In this document: positions 8,277 through 16,897 of the stretch, piece after piece
How positions within the stretch are numbered: the first letter of the stretch is position 1
Layout of the letters: the number at the start of each line of letters is the position of its first letter
Origin: JADKIH01 sp964595205
Lineage (GTDB): Bacteria > Bacteroidota > Bacteroidia > AKYH767-A > 2013-40CM-41-45
Direction of reading: 5' to 3'
Assembly: GCA_964595205.1 (NCBI GenBank)
Contig: CAZQOQ010000035.1
Location: 124,001 to 188,000, forward strand
DNA: 64,000 bases
The notes under the pieces: model-generated
The model's input: only the letters and a program-made list of their open reading frames with translations
The model's database searches: none
What the model was told of the DNA's origin: nothing
Position numbers and translations under genes: made by a program

Positions 8277-10421
8277 TCACATTTCTCTCAAACGAAGCCT
8301 GAGGGAATTACCGATTACGACGACATCAGAAAAAGCCATGGATAATGCACCGATCATCGGACTTAAAAATCCGGCCGCGGCAACAGGAATGGCAATAACG
8401 TTGTATAAAAATGCCCAGAACAGATTTTGCCTGATTGTTTTATAGGTCATTTCGCTAATGCGAATCGCCTTCATAAGGATCTGTAAATCCCGGCTATCGA
8501 GGAGAATCACCTGCGCCGACTGGATAGCTGCTTCTGAAGCATTGCTGATCGAGATTCCCACCGTTGCCTTTGCCAAAGCCGGCGCGTCGTTAATACCGTC
8601 GCCCACCATGGCCGTGGGCCCTTCAATCATTAATCTATCAAGCACCTCCAGCTTTTCTGCAGGCAGTTTTTCATAATAAACTTCTGAGATTCCTGCATGT
8701 GCGGCAACAGATTCGCATTTCTGTTTCCTGTCACCGCTAAGCAGAACCACTCTCTTGCCGCTTTCCTTAAGCTTTTTGATCACACCTGCCACACTCGGCT
8801 TCATCTCGTCTTCCAGATCAACAGTCGCAATCAGTTTATTGTTTTTCAGAAGATAAATATCATGAGAAAGATCATCATGAAAGTGTTTTACCATCTGGAA
8901 TGATCCCGCACTGTATAAATCGCCATTCACATCAGTTGCATTCATTCCTATTCCTTTATCCTCATTAACCTGTTTCCATTCAATTGAAGGGAGATTTTCA
9001 CCGGCAAACTCTTTCTGCAAAGCGCGCGCAAGCGGGTGAGAGGAATTTTTCTCGATGGAATTCAGAATTGCACGTATTCTAATTTCCTCTTCAGCAATGG
9101 CATTGATCTTCTTAATTTTAAAATGACCTGTTGTAAGTGTTCCCGTCTTGTCAAATACAAATGTTTTTAGTCCCGCTATCTGTTCAACGGTGTCGCCGCC
9201 CTTAATCAGGATTCCGTTTCGGGCCGCACGTCCCAAACCCACCATCACAGCGGTTGGTGTTGCAAGTCCCATGGCGCAGGGACAGGAAATCACAAGCACT
9301 GCAATGGAATTCATCAGTGATTTAGACAATGGGATATCAGCAATAAGAAATGAAAAAATGAATGTAAGTACCGAAATGCCTAACACTACCGGTACAAAAA
9401 TGGCGCTGATCCGATCACCCAGTTTCTGAATTTCAGGTTTCGAATGCTGTGCCGCTTTAACGAGTGCAATGATGCGCGAAAGCACAGTATCGTTGCCGGT
9501 ATGTTCAACAACGAAACGGAGGTTGCCATCTTGTACGATCGTGCCCCCGGTTATTTTTTCATTGATGATCTTGTAAGATGACTGACTCTCACCCGTCAGC
9601 ATAGACTCATCAAAAGTTCCTTCGCCGAAAATAATCTTTCCGTCCAGCGGTACTTTATCACCCGAATTCAAAAGGACCACATCACCGATAATCAGTTCTT
9701 CAACATTGCTTTCGATTATTTCTTCATTGCCATTTTTCCGAATGATCTTTTTAGCCGTACGCGGCTGTAAACGCTGCAGCTGGGAAATCGCATTCGTTGT
9801 CTGCCTCACTGATCTTTTCTCAATCAGGTTACCCAGTAAAACTAGCGTAATAATCGTTGCGGCAGTTTCGAAGAAAAGGTAATTATGAGCCAGTCCGGAA
9901 TCCTTATAAATGATCATACCGGAAACGCTGTATACAAAGGCTGCAATCGAACCCGTAAAAATCAATACGTCCATGTTAGGCACTCCGGCCTTTACGGAAA
10001 AATAGGCGCTCTTGCCGAAATAAATTATTCCGATGACCATAACAGGAATGCACATGATCAGCTGGAAAAAAGCATTATGTAATAAAGGAATATCTACGAA
10101 CATATGTAAAAGGAGAGGGACTGTAAAAAAGAGGGAAATGTAAAATTTCCATTCGGTCCTCTCATGATCTGCATTGAGATGATGAATATGATCGCTGTCA
10201 TTCTTCTGATCCGATCTGCTTTTTACCTGGTAACCAAGCCTGGTGATTGACTGAACCGCTGATGAGATAAGTTCTGTCCGGGGCTGCTTAAAAGTCACTT
10301 CACCGGTCATGAAGTCCACGTTTACATCATCGAGACCTTCCTTTGTTAAAGCACGGTTGATCGTGGTTGCACAATGGGCGCAATCCATTCCTTCCACTTT
10401 CAGCAATACTTTTTGTTCCAT
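8277..10421 (-). CDS. Copper-translocating CPx P-type ATPase
   Basis: Exports Cu(I) across the inner membrane using ATP. Counting from the chosen start (714 aa): one N-terminal HMA domain with GMDCAHC (Cys14, Cys17), TGES of the actuator at 276-279, the CPC metal site at 380-382 inside VISCPCAMGLATPT, the phosphorylated Asp424 in DKTGT, the HP element (NSSHPLARA), and GDGINDAP near the end. About eight TM helices are seen. The ATG at 10421 (MEQKVLLKVEGMDC) is preferred over an upstream in-frame ATG at 10481, because a -7 promoter box lies between them. No copper chaperone or regulator is adjacent. Named CopA/CtpA-type by family. Confidence 0.93.
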   Translation of the reverse strand: MEQKVLLKVEGMDCAHCATTINRALTKEGLDDVNVDFMTGEVTFKQPRTELISSAVQSITRLGYQVKSRSDQKNDSDHIHHLNADHERTEWKFYISLFFTVPLLLHMFVDIPLLHNAFFQLIMCIPVMVIGIIYFGKSAYFSVKAGVPNMDVLIFTGSIAAFVYSVSGMIIYKDSGLAHNYLFFETAATIITLVLLGNLIEKRSVRQTTNAISQLQRLQPRTAKKIIRKNGNEEIIESNVEELIIGDVVLLNSGDKVPLDGKIIFGEGTFDESMLTGESQSSYKIINEKITGGTIVQDGNLRFVVEHTGNDTVLSRIIALVKAAQHSKPEIQKLGDRISAIFVPVVLGISVLTFIFSFLIADIPLSKSLMNSIAVLVISCPCAMGLATPTAVMVGLGRAARNGILIKGGDTVEQIAGLKTFVFDKTGTLTTGHFKIKKINAIAEEEIRIRAILNSIEKNSSHPLARALQKEFAGENLPSIEWKQVNEDKGIGMNATDVNGDLYSAGSFQMVKHFHDDLSHDIYLLKNNKLIATVDLEDEMKPSVAGVIKKLKESGKRVVLLSGDRKQKCESVAAHAGISEVYYEKLPAEKLEVLDRLMIEGPTAMVGDGINDAPALAKATVGISISNASEAAIQSAQVILLDSRDLQILMKAIRISEMTYKTIRQNLFWAFLYNVIAIPVAAAGFLSPMIGALSMAFSDVVVIGNSLRLRLREM

Positions 10422-10431
10422 GAGTATTCTG

Positions 10432-10439
10432 CAAAGATA
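10432..10439 (-). promoter_or_regulatory. -7 promoter box before the copper ATPase
   Basis: TATCTTTG on the minus strand lies 10 bp before the ATG at 10421, matching TAnnTTTG. It would give a very short leader and excludes the longer reading frame from this transcript. I see no well-spaced -33 TTG. Confidence 0.5.
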
Positions 10440-10467
10440 AAAAAATGGAAGGGAGGGTCCGGAGTCT

Positions 10468-10605
10468 TCAACAATCAACAATCAACAATCAAAAATCATC
10501 AATCATCAATCATCAATCATCAATCAAAAATCAAAAATCAACAATCAACAATCATCAATAAGAATTGAAGATTGTTGATTTTTGATTGTTGATTTTTGAT
10601 TTTAA
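10468..10605. repeat. 7-bp repeat array with an inverted copy forming a long hairpin
   Basis: About fifteen 7-bp units of the forms caacaat, catcaat and caaaaat run from 10468 to about 10558. They are followed, after a spacer of about 16 bp, by roughly five units in reverse orientation (gattgtt, gattttt). The two parts pair over about 30 bp with only one or two mismatches. On the minus strand this lies directly behind tRNA-His and before the copper ATPase promoter, so it could end the tRNA transcript. Confidence 0.85.
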
Positions 10606-10608
10606 AAG

Positions 10609-10682
10609 GGTGAAAGACGGGGCTCGAACCCGCGACCTCTAGATCCACAATCTAGCGCTCTAACCAACTGAGCTACAATCAC
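10609..10682 (-). tRNA. tRNA-His (anticodon GTG)
   Basis: On the minus strand a cloverleaf is clear: U8-A9, D arm GCTC/GAGC, anticodon stem CTAGA/TCTAG with loop TTGTGGA (anticodon GTG), and T arm GCGGG/CCCGT with loop TTCGAGC. The base before position 1 is G (10683) and the discriminator is C, the G-1:C73 identity pair of tRNA-His. CCA is not encoded. The acceptor stem GTGATTG / CTTTCAC holds two adjacent U:U oppositions at 5:68 and 6:67, which is unusual. Confidence 0.95.
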
Positions 10683-10777
10683 CATTTGCCATTCGTTCAC
10701 GAACGGGCCGCAAAAGTACTAGATTTATACAAAAAAGAAAGATTCCTTGAAAAGTTTCTTTTGAAACGGTCTTAAGG

Positions 10778-12436
10778 TTATATATGTCCGGTCTTTTCCC
10801 TGACGATTTCTCTTAGCCACTTCAGCATGAAAAGAGTCATTGCAGCAGCAATCAGGCAAAGAATTGTGAGTATCCAGAAGTAGGTGCTCTTATCCTCAAA
10901 TGAATCCCACATGGAAGCAAGAATGCCACTCAGTTTTCCTCCGATTGAAGTGGTCAGAAACCATCCGCCCATCATCAACGCTGTTAACCGTTGAGGAGCA
11001 AGTTTGGAAACGAGCGACAGTCCGACAGGACTAATGCAAAGTTCTCCGATGGTAAAGACCGCATAGGATGTGATGAGCCAGAAGGCCAGCGCTTTATTTG
11101 CATAGATATCGGTACTGTATACTGCGAAGACCATCACCAGCGACGAAAGCCCGGTGAAGATCATAGCATATACGATTTTGGCCGGCGTGGAAATCGGCTT
11201 TCCTCGCCTTGTAAACCAGCCGAAGATGCCCAGTACGAGTGGAGTAAACAAAACGATGAAGAATGGGTTGACTGATTGGAAAATTTCTGCGTTAATGAGG
11301 CTTACTTCTTTATCAGCCGGAGGCCATTTCTCCTGTGGAAGATTTTTAAAATACGGATCGACACCTTTTGCAAGCATAACATTTCCCTGATCATCGGTTT
11401 GCGCTCTGAAATATCGGTCAAGAACAGGTAAACTATCCTGTTCGCGTGTACTCACTTTTTGAAGCAGGCTGAACTTCTGTGCAACCGGAGCAAGCGTTTC
11501 AGGGATCTGTCGATTCGTATATGTCTCTGCCCAGATTGTCAAGCCGGTTGCATTCTGATTGTAGATGATCCAGAAGATGATCGAAACAAAATAAATTGCA
11601 AGTAACGCACCGACACCTTTTTTGTCCTCTTTCTTTGCTCTAACATATAATGAAAGGTAAAAGAATGTAATGGGTATACAGGCAAGGAAAAAAGCGTCAG
11701 TTGCGTCTCTGCCTGAAAATGTTCCGGGAAGCATCCAGCCGATCCAGCCGAAAATAAGAGCGGGGATGAACACAAATAAAATCACTTTACCGGCACTCAT
11801 ATCACCTTCCTGGGTTGGTTTCCTTACATCAGCTTCCTTCACATGTTTTGAGCCCGCAAGAAACCAGATCAGGCCAATTACCATTCCTACTCCGGCAGCC
11901 GCAAAGGCATACCCCCAGCCGTATTCGTTTCTCAGGTAAGCAGCGACGAAATTGCAGAAGAATGCCCCAATGTTTATTCCCATGTAAAAAATATTGTATG
12001 CAGAATCCTTCATAGGAAGCAACTCTTCCTTATTGTACATGTTTCCAAGAAGGGTACTGATATTCGGTTTAAAGAATCCGTTTCCCACAATTATAAAGAG
12101 ACAGGAAATGTACATGGCAGTATCAGAAGGAAATGCCAGACCAAAATAACCAGCGGCCATAAGCGTTCCACCTATAACGATCGATAAACGGTAACCTAGA
12201 ATTTTATCGGCTAATAATCCACCGATGAAAGGAGTCAGGTAAACCAATGCAACATACGTTCCTACAATATCTGCAGCATCTCCAATGTTGAAACCTCTGC
12301 CACCGTTACGTGTAGGGTCTATCATGTACAATAAAAAGATTCCCACCATCAGGTAGTAACCAAACCGTTCCCACATCTCTGTAAAAAATAATACATATAA
12401 TCCACGGGGGTGGCGGGTCTTTACTTCATTTGCCAT
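10778..12436 (-). CDS. POT/PTR2 family proton-coupled oligopeptide transporter
   Basis: Imports di- and tripeptides across the inner membrane with protons. The proton-coupling motif ExxERFxYY is seen as EMWERFGYY at residues 20-28. The PTR2 signature appears as GNGFFKPNISTLLG, followed by FYMGINIGAFFCN. At 552 aa with about 14 hydrophobic helices it fits the MFS peptide subfamily. A longer soluble segment between helices (around VSTREQDSLPVLDRYF and the following 60 residues) is typical of Bacteroidota members. It stands alone on the minus strand, between tRNA-His and the divergent YwqK-like gene. Substrate range is inferred from the family. Confidence 0.92.
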   Translation of the reverse strand: MANEVKTRHPRGLYVLFFTEMWERFGYYLMVGIFLLYMIDPTRNGGRGFNIGDAADIVGTYVALVYLTPFIGGLLADKILGYRLSIVIGGTLMAAGYFGLAFPSDTAMYISCLFIIVGNGFFKPNISTLLGNMYNKEELLPMKDSAYNIFYMGINIGAFFCNFVAAYLRNEYGWGYAFAAAGVGMVIGLIWFLAGSKHVKEADVRKPTQEGDMSAGKVILFVFIPALIFGWIGWMLPGTFSGRDATDAFFLACIPITFFYLSLYVRAKKEDKKGVGALLAIYFVSIIFWIIYNQNATGLTIWAETYTNRQIPETLAPVAQKFSLLQKVSTREQDSLPVLDRYFRAQTDDQGNVMLAKGVDPYFKNLPQEKWPPADKEVSLINAEIFQSVNPFFIVLFTPLVLGIFGWFTRRGKPISTPAKIVYAMIFTGLSSLVMVFAVYSTDIYANKALAFWLITSYAVFTIGELCISPVGLSLVSKLAPQRLTALMMGGWFLTTSIGGKLSGILASMWDSFEDKSTYFWILTILCLIAAAMTLFMLKWLREIVREKTGHI

Positions 12437-12605
12437 AAGATTCTGTTTATAGATTCGCCACGAATGTATTAAAATTTACTACATGAGAAAATCAAAGGAA
12501 GTAACGCATAAATTTATAAATGCCAGACCGATAACATCATTCATCAAAATAACTCCGGCAATATGCACCCGTAGATTATTGATGAATTAATATGATATTT
12601 GTGCG

Positions 12606-13325
12606 ATGAGAATAGGTTATTTATCCCTGTTGTTTCTTCTTTCTGCATCCCTGGTTACTGCGCAGACCTATAATGTTTTCAAGGGTGATACGATTAACCG
12701 GGTGGACAGTAAAGGGTTGAAACAGGGACTATGGAAAAAATATTATAAGACAGACACTCTTTTCTCCGAAGGCATATACAAAAATGGCGCCCATACCGGA
12801 ATATTTCGTACGTATCATCAAAATGGAAAACTTCAGTCAATCCTGAATTTCCGGGGAACGTCGGAAATAAGTATTGCAGAGTTATACTATCCTGAGGGTA
12901 CGATCATGTCGAGGGGAAAATACATCAACCATACGAAAGACAGTCTATGGATTTATTATGATGAACAGGGTAATAAAAATGCCGAAGAGTTTTATCTGAA
13001 TGGAATGCGCGAAGGAACGTGGAAGACGTTTTATAAAAACGGAAAGCCTTCTCAGATCATCGTTTACAAGAAAGATAAAAAGAACGGACCTTATAAAGAA
13101 TTTTTCGAATCCGGTAATCCCAAAATTGATGCAATCATGGTCAACGATGAATTCGAAGGAGTCATCACCATCTTTCATCCCAATAATATGGTGTGGCAAA
13201 AAGGGAATTATAAAAAGGGTGTGAAAGAAGGGAAGTGGATCATAAACAAAGAGGATGGAACCCTGGAGGCTGAAGAAATCTATGAGCAGGGTAATTTGAT
13301 GACTCCCGGAGGAGTAGAGAAGTAG
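12606..13325 (+). CDS. Secreted MORN-repeat / YwqK-family protein
   Basis: The protein has a signal peptide (MRIGYLSLLFLLSASLVTA) and then several beta-hairpin repeats of the MORN/YwqK kind: KQGLWKKYY, GIYKNGAHTGIFRTYHQNGK, LNGMREGTWKTFYKNGKPS, KKGVKEGKWIINKEDG. Members are often labelled 'toxin-antitoxin system YwqK family antitoxin' from a Bacillus protein. In Bacteroidota they are usually lone exported repeat proteins of unknown function, and no toxin gene is next to this one. It starts a few bases after a TTTG, suggesting a short leader. Function is not known. Confidence 0.8.
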   Translation: MRIGYLSLLFLLSASLVTAQTYNVFKGDTINRVDSKGLKQGLWKKYYKTDTLFSEGIYKNGAHTGIFRTYHQNGKLQSILNFRGTSEISIAELYYPEGTIMSRGKYINHTKDSLWIYYDEQGNKNAEEFYLNGMREGTWKTFYKNGKPSQIIVYKKDKKNGPYKEFFESGNPKIDAIMVNDEFEGVITIFHPNNMVWQKGNYKKGVKEGKWIINKEDGTLEAEEIYEQGNLMTPGGVEK

Positions 13326-13423
13326 TTCGTTTCCGAGATCAAAAACCGATTACTTGCCGCCTTTATAGCCGGATGGTATACCCGCTAAAAGATTTTACAC
13401 TGATCTTAGTCTAAAGAAAAGCC

Positions 13424-13431
13424 TACCTTTG
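13424..13431 (+). promoter_or_regulatory. -7 promoter box of mnmA
   Basis: TACCTTTG, matching TAnnTTTG, ends 8 bp before the mnmA ATG at 13440, so the transcript would be nearly leaderless. No convincing -33 element is seen at the right spacing. Confidence 0.5.
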
Positions 13432-13439
13432 CGCTCGAA

Positions 13440-14543
13440 ATGAGTAAGAAAGGACGTGTATTAATGGCTATGAGCGGGGGAATCGACAGTTCGGTTTCTT
13501 CTGTTTTATTGCATGAACAAGGCTACGAAGTGGTTGGAATGACCATGAAGACCTGGGATTATGTCTCGTCCGGCAGTTCGAAAAAGGAAACAGGATGCTG
13601 TTCGCTTGATTCAATCAATGACGCCCGGGCTATAGCCGTGGAAAAGGGTTTTCCCCATTACATTATCGATATCAGGGAAGAATTCGGTAATCATGTGATC
13701 GACAATTTTGTGGATGAATACCTTGCAGGCCGCACTCCAAATCCATGTGTTAAATGCAATACTCACATAAAATGGGATGCCCTTTTAAAGCGTGCAGACA
13801 TGCTCGATTGTGAATTCATTGCAACCGGTCATTATGCTAATGTCCGCAAAGAGAACGGGAGATATGTGATAAGCAAGGGTCGCGATGAATGGAAGGATCA
13901 GAGTTATGTTTTATGGGGCGTCAGCCAGGAATGCCTGAGCCGGACCATCTTCCCGGTTGGCAATTTTCAAAAAACGGAAATTAAAAATATGGCCTTGGAA
14001 ATGGGCTTTCATGACCTGGTTAAAAAACCCGAATCCTATGAGATCTGTTTTATCCCGGATAATGATTATCGCGCATTTCTAAAGAAGAGGGTAGAAGGAA
14101 TTGAAGAAAAACTTGCCGAAGGACTATTTGTAAATTCAAATGGAGATGTTCTTGGACATCACAGGGGTTACCCGTTTTATACCATAGGACAAAGAAAAGG
14201 ATTAGAATTAGCTTTAGGAGAACCTGCATATGTAATTGATATTAAGCCAAAAAACAATATCGTAGTGCTTGGAAGCTTTGATGAGTTGAAAAAGCAAGAA
14301 CTCTGGGTACGAAATACAAACCTTATTAAATATGCTTCGTTAGACCATGCTAAAGAAGCCATTACCAGGATCCGATACAAAGACAAAGGAACTGCCTCAA
14401 CCATAAAACAGGAAGATGATTTGATCAAAGTCACTTTTCATAGTCCTGTGAATGGCGTAGCTCCGGGCCAAAGTGCCGTCTTTTACGAGGAAGATGATGT
14501 AATAGGTGGTGGTTTTATTTTTAGCAAACCGGAGCATGTCTAA
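13440..14543 (+). CDS. mnmA: tRNA-specific 2-thiouridylase MnmA
   Basis: Adds the 2-thio group to U34 of tRNA-Lys, -Glu and -Gln. The ATP pyrophosphatase P-loop SGGIDSS is at residues 12-18. The two catalytic cysteines are Cys103 (NPCVKC) and Cys203 (YEICFIPD), matching the disulfide pair of E. coli MnmA. DQSYVLWGV and GQRKGLELALGEP are further family motifs, and the C-terminal beta-barrel ends with GQSAVFYEEDDVIGGG. The 367 aa length is normal. A lipoprotein gene starts inside its last codons. Confidence 0.96.
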   Translation: MSKKGRVLMAMSGGIDSSVSSVLLHEQGYEVVGMTMKTWDYVSSGSSKKETGCCSLDSINDARAIAVEKGFPHYIIDIREEFGNHVIDNFVDEYLAGRTPNPCVKCNTHIKWDALLKRADMLDCEFIATGHYANVRKENGRYVISKGRDEWKDQSYVLWGVSQECLSRTIFPVGNFQKTEIKNMALEMGFHDLVKKPESYEICFIPDNDYRAFLKKRVEGIEEKLAEGLFVNSNGDVLGHHRGYPFYTIGQRKGLELALGEPAYVIDIKPKNNIVVLGSFDELKKQELWVRNTNLIKYASLDHAKEAITRIRYKDKGTASTIKQEDDLIKVTFHSPVNGVAPGQSAVFYEEDDVIGGGFIFSKPEHV

Positions 14544-15234
14544 GGCCTTTCGCCTCACCTTCATTTTGTTTTATTCTTTTGTTGCCTTATTCATTTTTAA
14601 TGGCTGCAAGAAAGAAACCGTCGTAATCGTTCCTGCCGGATTCAATTATTTTCCGACAGATATCGGTACATGGGTCGAGTATTCGGTTGACTCTGTATAT
14701 CATTCCGAAACCGATAATAACAACGACGATTCTGTGTTTTATTACCATTTCCAGTTAAAAGAAATAATCGATTCTGAATTCATCGATGAATCAGGCAGGG
14801 AAAACCAAATTATCAAAAGATACCGTCGTTTGGATTCGCTCGATGAATGGACACTGACAAACGTCTGGACTCAGAATATTTCTTCGTATGCGGCGTACCG
14901 GATCGAAGATAACATAAGTTACCACAAACTTGCCTTCCCTATGAATACCGACATCACCTGGAATGGCAATGATGCTAATACGCTGGATGAGGAGATGTAT
15001 GTTTATGAATACGTGAATCAGCCGGCGACCATCCAGTCTCTTGAATTTGAATCGACGATTTCTGTTATTCAGATTGATGAAAATAATTTCGTCGAAACGT
15101 TTTTCGGAAATGAAATATATGCTTCAGGCGTTGGATTGATCTATAAGGAAAGGAATGAATTAGGTAAACGAAACGGCATCGTTGTGAAGGGAATGGAATA
15201 TAAGATGCAGGTAATTCGTTATGGCAGGTATTGA
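14536..15234 (+). CDS. Hypothetical lipoprotein
   Basis: No family recognised. The ATG at 14536 (MSKAFRLTF, 232 aa) overlaps the end of mnmA by 8 bp and gives a good lipoprotein signal: a hydrophobic stretch ending IFNGCKKE, with Cys as the likely lipidated residue. The mature part is acidic and rich in Asp, Glu and Asn (DNNNDD), with many aromatic residues and no cysteines. It contains FPTDIGTWVEYSVDSVYH, a start seen in many Bacteroidota lipoproteins of unknown role. The overlap suggests co-transcription with mnmA, though no functional link is evident. It converges on gapdh. Confidence 0.75.
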   Translation: MSKAFRLTFILFYSFVALFIFNGCKKETVVIVPAGFNYFPTDIGTWVEYSVDSVYHSETDNNNDDSVFYYHFQLKEIIDSEFIDESGRENQIIKRYRRLDSLDEWTLTNVWTQNISSYAAYRIEDNISYHKLAFPMNTDITWNGNDANTLDEEMYVYEYVNQPATIQSLEFESTISVIQIDENNFVETFFGNEIYASGVGLIYKERNELGKRNGIVVKGMEYKMQVIRYGRY

Positions 15235-15312
15235 AGATATCCAGCCATCCTTTTCACTGAGTCACGACAAACGCCCTTAATCGGACGGATCCGTTCATCA
15301 AAACCATTCATT

Positions 15313-16827
15313 TTAATAATACCGTAACCGGATCACATTGGCCAGGTATTTTGAATACCTGATTACCTGCCTGCTGTATCCATATTCGTTATCATACCAC
15401 ACATAAAGCACCATGCTTTTATTGTCTTTGGATACGATAGTGGCCGGACTGTCTACAATGGATGCACAGGGGTTACCGACAAGATCTGAAGACACGAGTT
15501 CATTGCTGACCGAATAGTCGATTTGTTCAACGAGGTTGCCATGTAAAGCCGCATCTCTGAGAATTTCATTGACGCTGTCCTTGCTGGTTTCCTTTTTAAC
15601 GGTCAGGTTCAGGATTGCAAGGGAGACATTAGGAGTAGGTACCCGGACAGCGTTACCGGTAAGTTTGCCGGCAAGTTGGGGAAGAACCTTCGCCACTGCC
15701 TTATCGGCACCCGTTTCGGTGATGACCATATTCAACGGAGCAGAACGTCCGCGACGGTATTTTTTATGGTAGTTGTCGAGAAGGTTCTGATCGTTCGTGT
15801 ACGAGTGGATCGTCTCGATATGTCCCCGCTCGATGCCAAGCGTCTTTTCGAGAACTGCCAATACAGGAACGATTGCATTGGTAGTGCAGGAGGCGGCAGA
15901 AAAGATATTTTCGTTTTTATGATCGAACGATTCTTCGTTTATACCATAAACGACATTGGGAATATCGCCTTTACCGGGAGCGGTGAGAAGTACCTGGTTC
16001 ACGCCTTTCGACTTAAGGTGTTTGCTTAATCCTTCGCGATCTCTTGCAATTCCGGTGTTGTCAATCACCAGTGCGTTTTGAATGCCATATTTGGTATAGT
16101 CGATCGATGAAGGGTCGTTGGCGGCAATCATATGCACGCTGTGTCCGTTTACGATAAGACATTTGTTTTTGAAATCCTCGATAACCGTTCCGGGAAATGC
16201 GCCATGCACGGAATCATTGCGCAGGAGATCTGCACGTTTGATAATATCTTCATCGCTGTCGCTTCTTGTAACGACTGCACGCAGTCTGAGTTGTTCTCCT
16301 TTGCCTGCCTGGGCAATTAATTCACGCATTACGATACGTCCGATCCGGCCAAAACCATAAAGTATGACATCCTTCGGGACGATGGTGTGTTTTTCCTTTC
16401 CGATGAATTCGCGGAGTTTATTGGCTGCGAATTCGCCGGCATTTTTGAAATTATTTTTTTCCTGGAACCACTCAGCTTCGAGTCTGCCGATATCAATTCG
16501 TGAAGGAGCCAGATCAAGCCGGTTTAATTCATTGGCAAGCATCAGGGTGTCATGTATGTTTATCGGTCTCTTGGCGATCTCCTTTGCATTTTGATGAAGG
16601 TTGAGTATTTCACTGGCGCTTCTGTCGACCAGCTGATTGCGGAAAAGAACCAGCTCAACGGACTTATCGAACCATAGGGTTCCGGTAACATGTATCAGAG
16701 CGATTGCAGCTTTTTCCTGGAGAATCCATTCAGCCAGTTCCGATTCGTATTGATCCTTGTAGGCTAACGACATCTTATCATTCATTGTATCAAAAGTCAT
16801 TGTGTTATTTTTAGGTTGTTGGTTCAA
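15313..16827 (-). CDS. Glyceraldehyde-3-phosphate dehydrogenase, long form
   Basis: Oxidises glyceraldehyde 3-phosphate to 1,3-bisphosphoglycerate (or the reverse) with NAD(P). The dinucleotide fold begins at YGFGRIGR (157-164). The catalytic cysteine is Cys314 in SAASCTTNAIVP, with His341 in HSYTNDQ and the substrate loop RGRSAPLN. About 150 extra residues precede the Rossmann fold, a known long GAPDH subtype in Bacteroidota. It follows rpoD on the same strand, separated by a 70 bp gap that contains a perfect 21-bp palindrome (16841-16861). A separate glycolytic gene, pfkA, is 35 kb away. Confidence 0.95.
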   Translation of the reverse strand: MNQQPKNNTMTFDTMNDKMSLAYKDQYESELAEWILQEKAAIALIHVTGTLWFDKSVELVLFRNQLVDRSASEILNLHQNAKEIAKRPINIHDTLMLANELNRLDLAPSRIDIGRLEAEWFQEKNNFKNAGEFAANKLREFIGKEKHTIVPKDVILYGFGRIGRIVMRELIAQAGKGEQLRLRAVVTRSDSDEDIIKRADLLRNDSVHGAFPGTVIEDFKNKCLIVNGHSVHMIAANDPSSIDYTKYGIQNALVIDNTGIARDREGLSKHLKSKGVNQVLLTAPGKGDIPNVVYGINEESFDHKNENIFSAASCTTNAIVPVLAVLEKTLGIERGHIETIHSYTNDQNLLDNYHKKYRRGRSAPLNMVITETGADKAVAKVLPQLAGKLTGNAVRVPTPNVSLAILNLTVKKETSKDSVNEILRDAALHGNLVEQIDYSVSNELVSSDLVGNPCASIVDSPATIVSKDNKSMVLYVWYDNEYGYSRQVIRYSKYLANVIRLRYY

Positions 16828-16840
16828 TTTTAAACAAGAA

Positions 16841-16861
16841 CAGCTTTCAAATTGAAAGCTG
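16841..16861. repeat. Perfect 21-bp palindrome between rpoD and gapdh
   Basis: Two 10-bp arms, cagctttcaa and ttgaaagctg, flank a single central base, giving an exact inverted repeat 14 bp before the gapdh ATG. It is too compact for a usual hairpin loop, and only a weak T-rich stretch follows on the minus strand, so it looks more like a dimeric regulator site than a terminator. The regulator is unknown. Confidence 0.7.
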
Positions 16862-16897
16862 ATGCCTGTTATTGGTTATATACATTAAAAAAAAATA

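Noticed and set aside
12606..13325. Toxin-antitoxin locus suggested by the YwqK family name
   Set aside because: No toxin-like gene is adjacent, and the protein has a signal peptide and MORN-type repeats, so the antitoxin label is only inherited.
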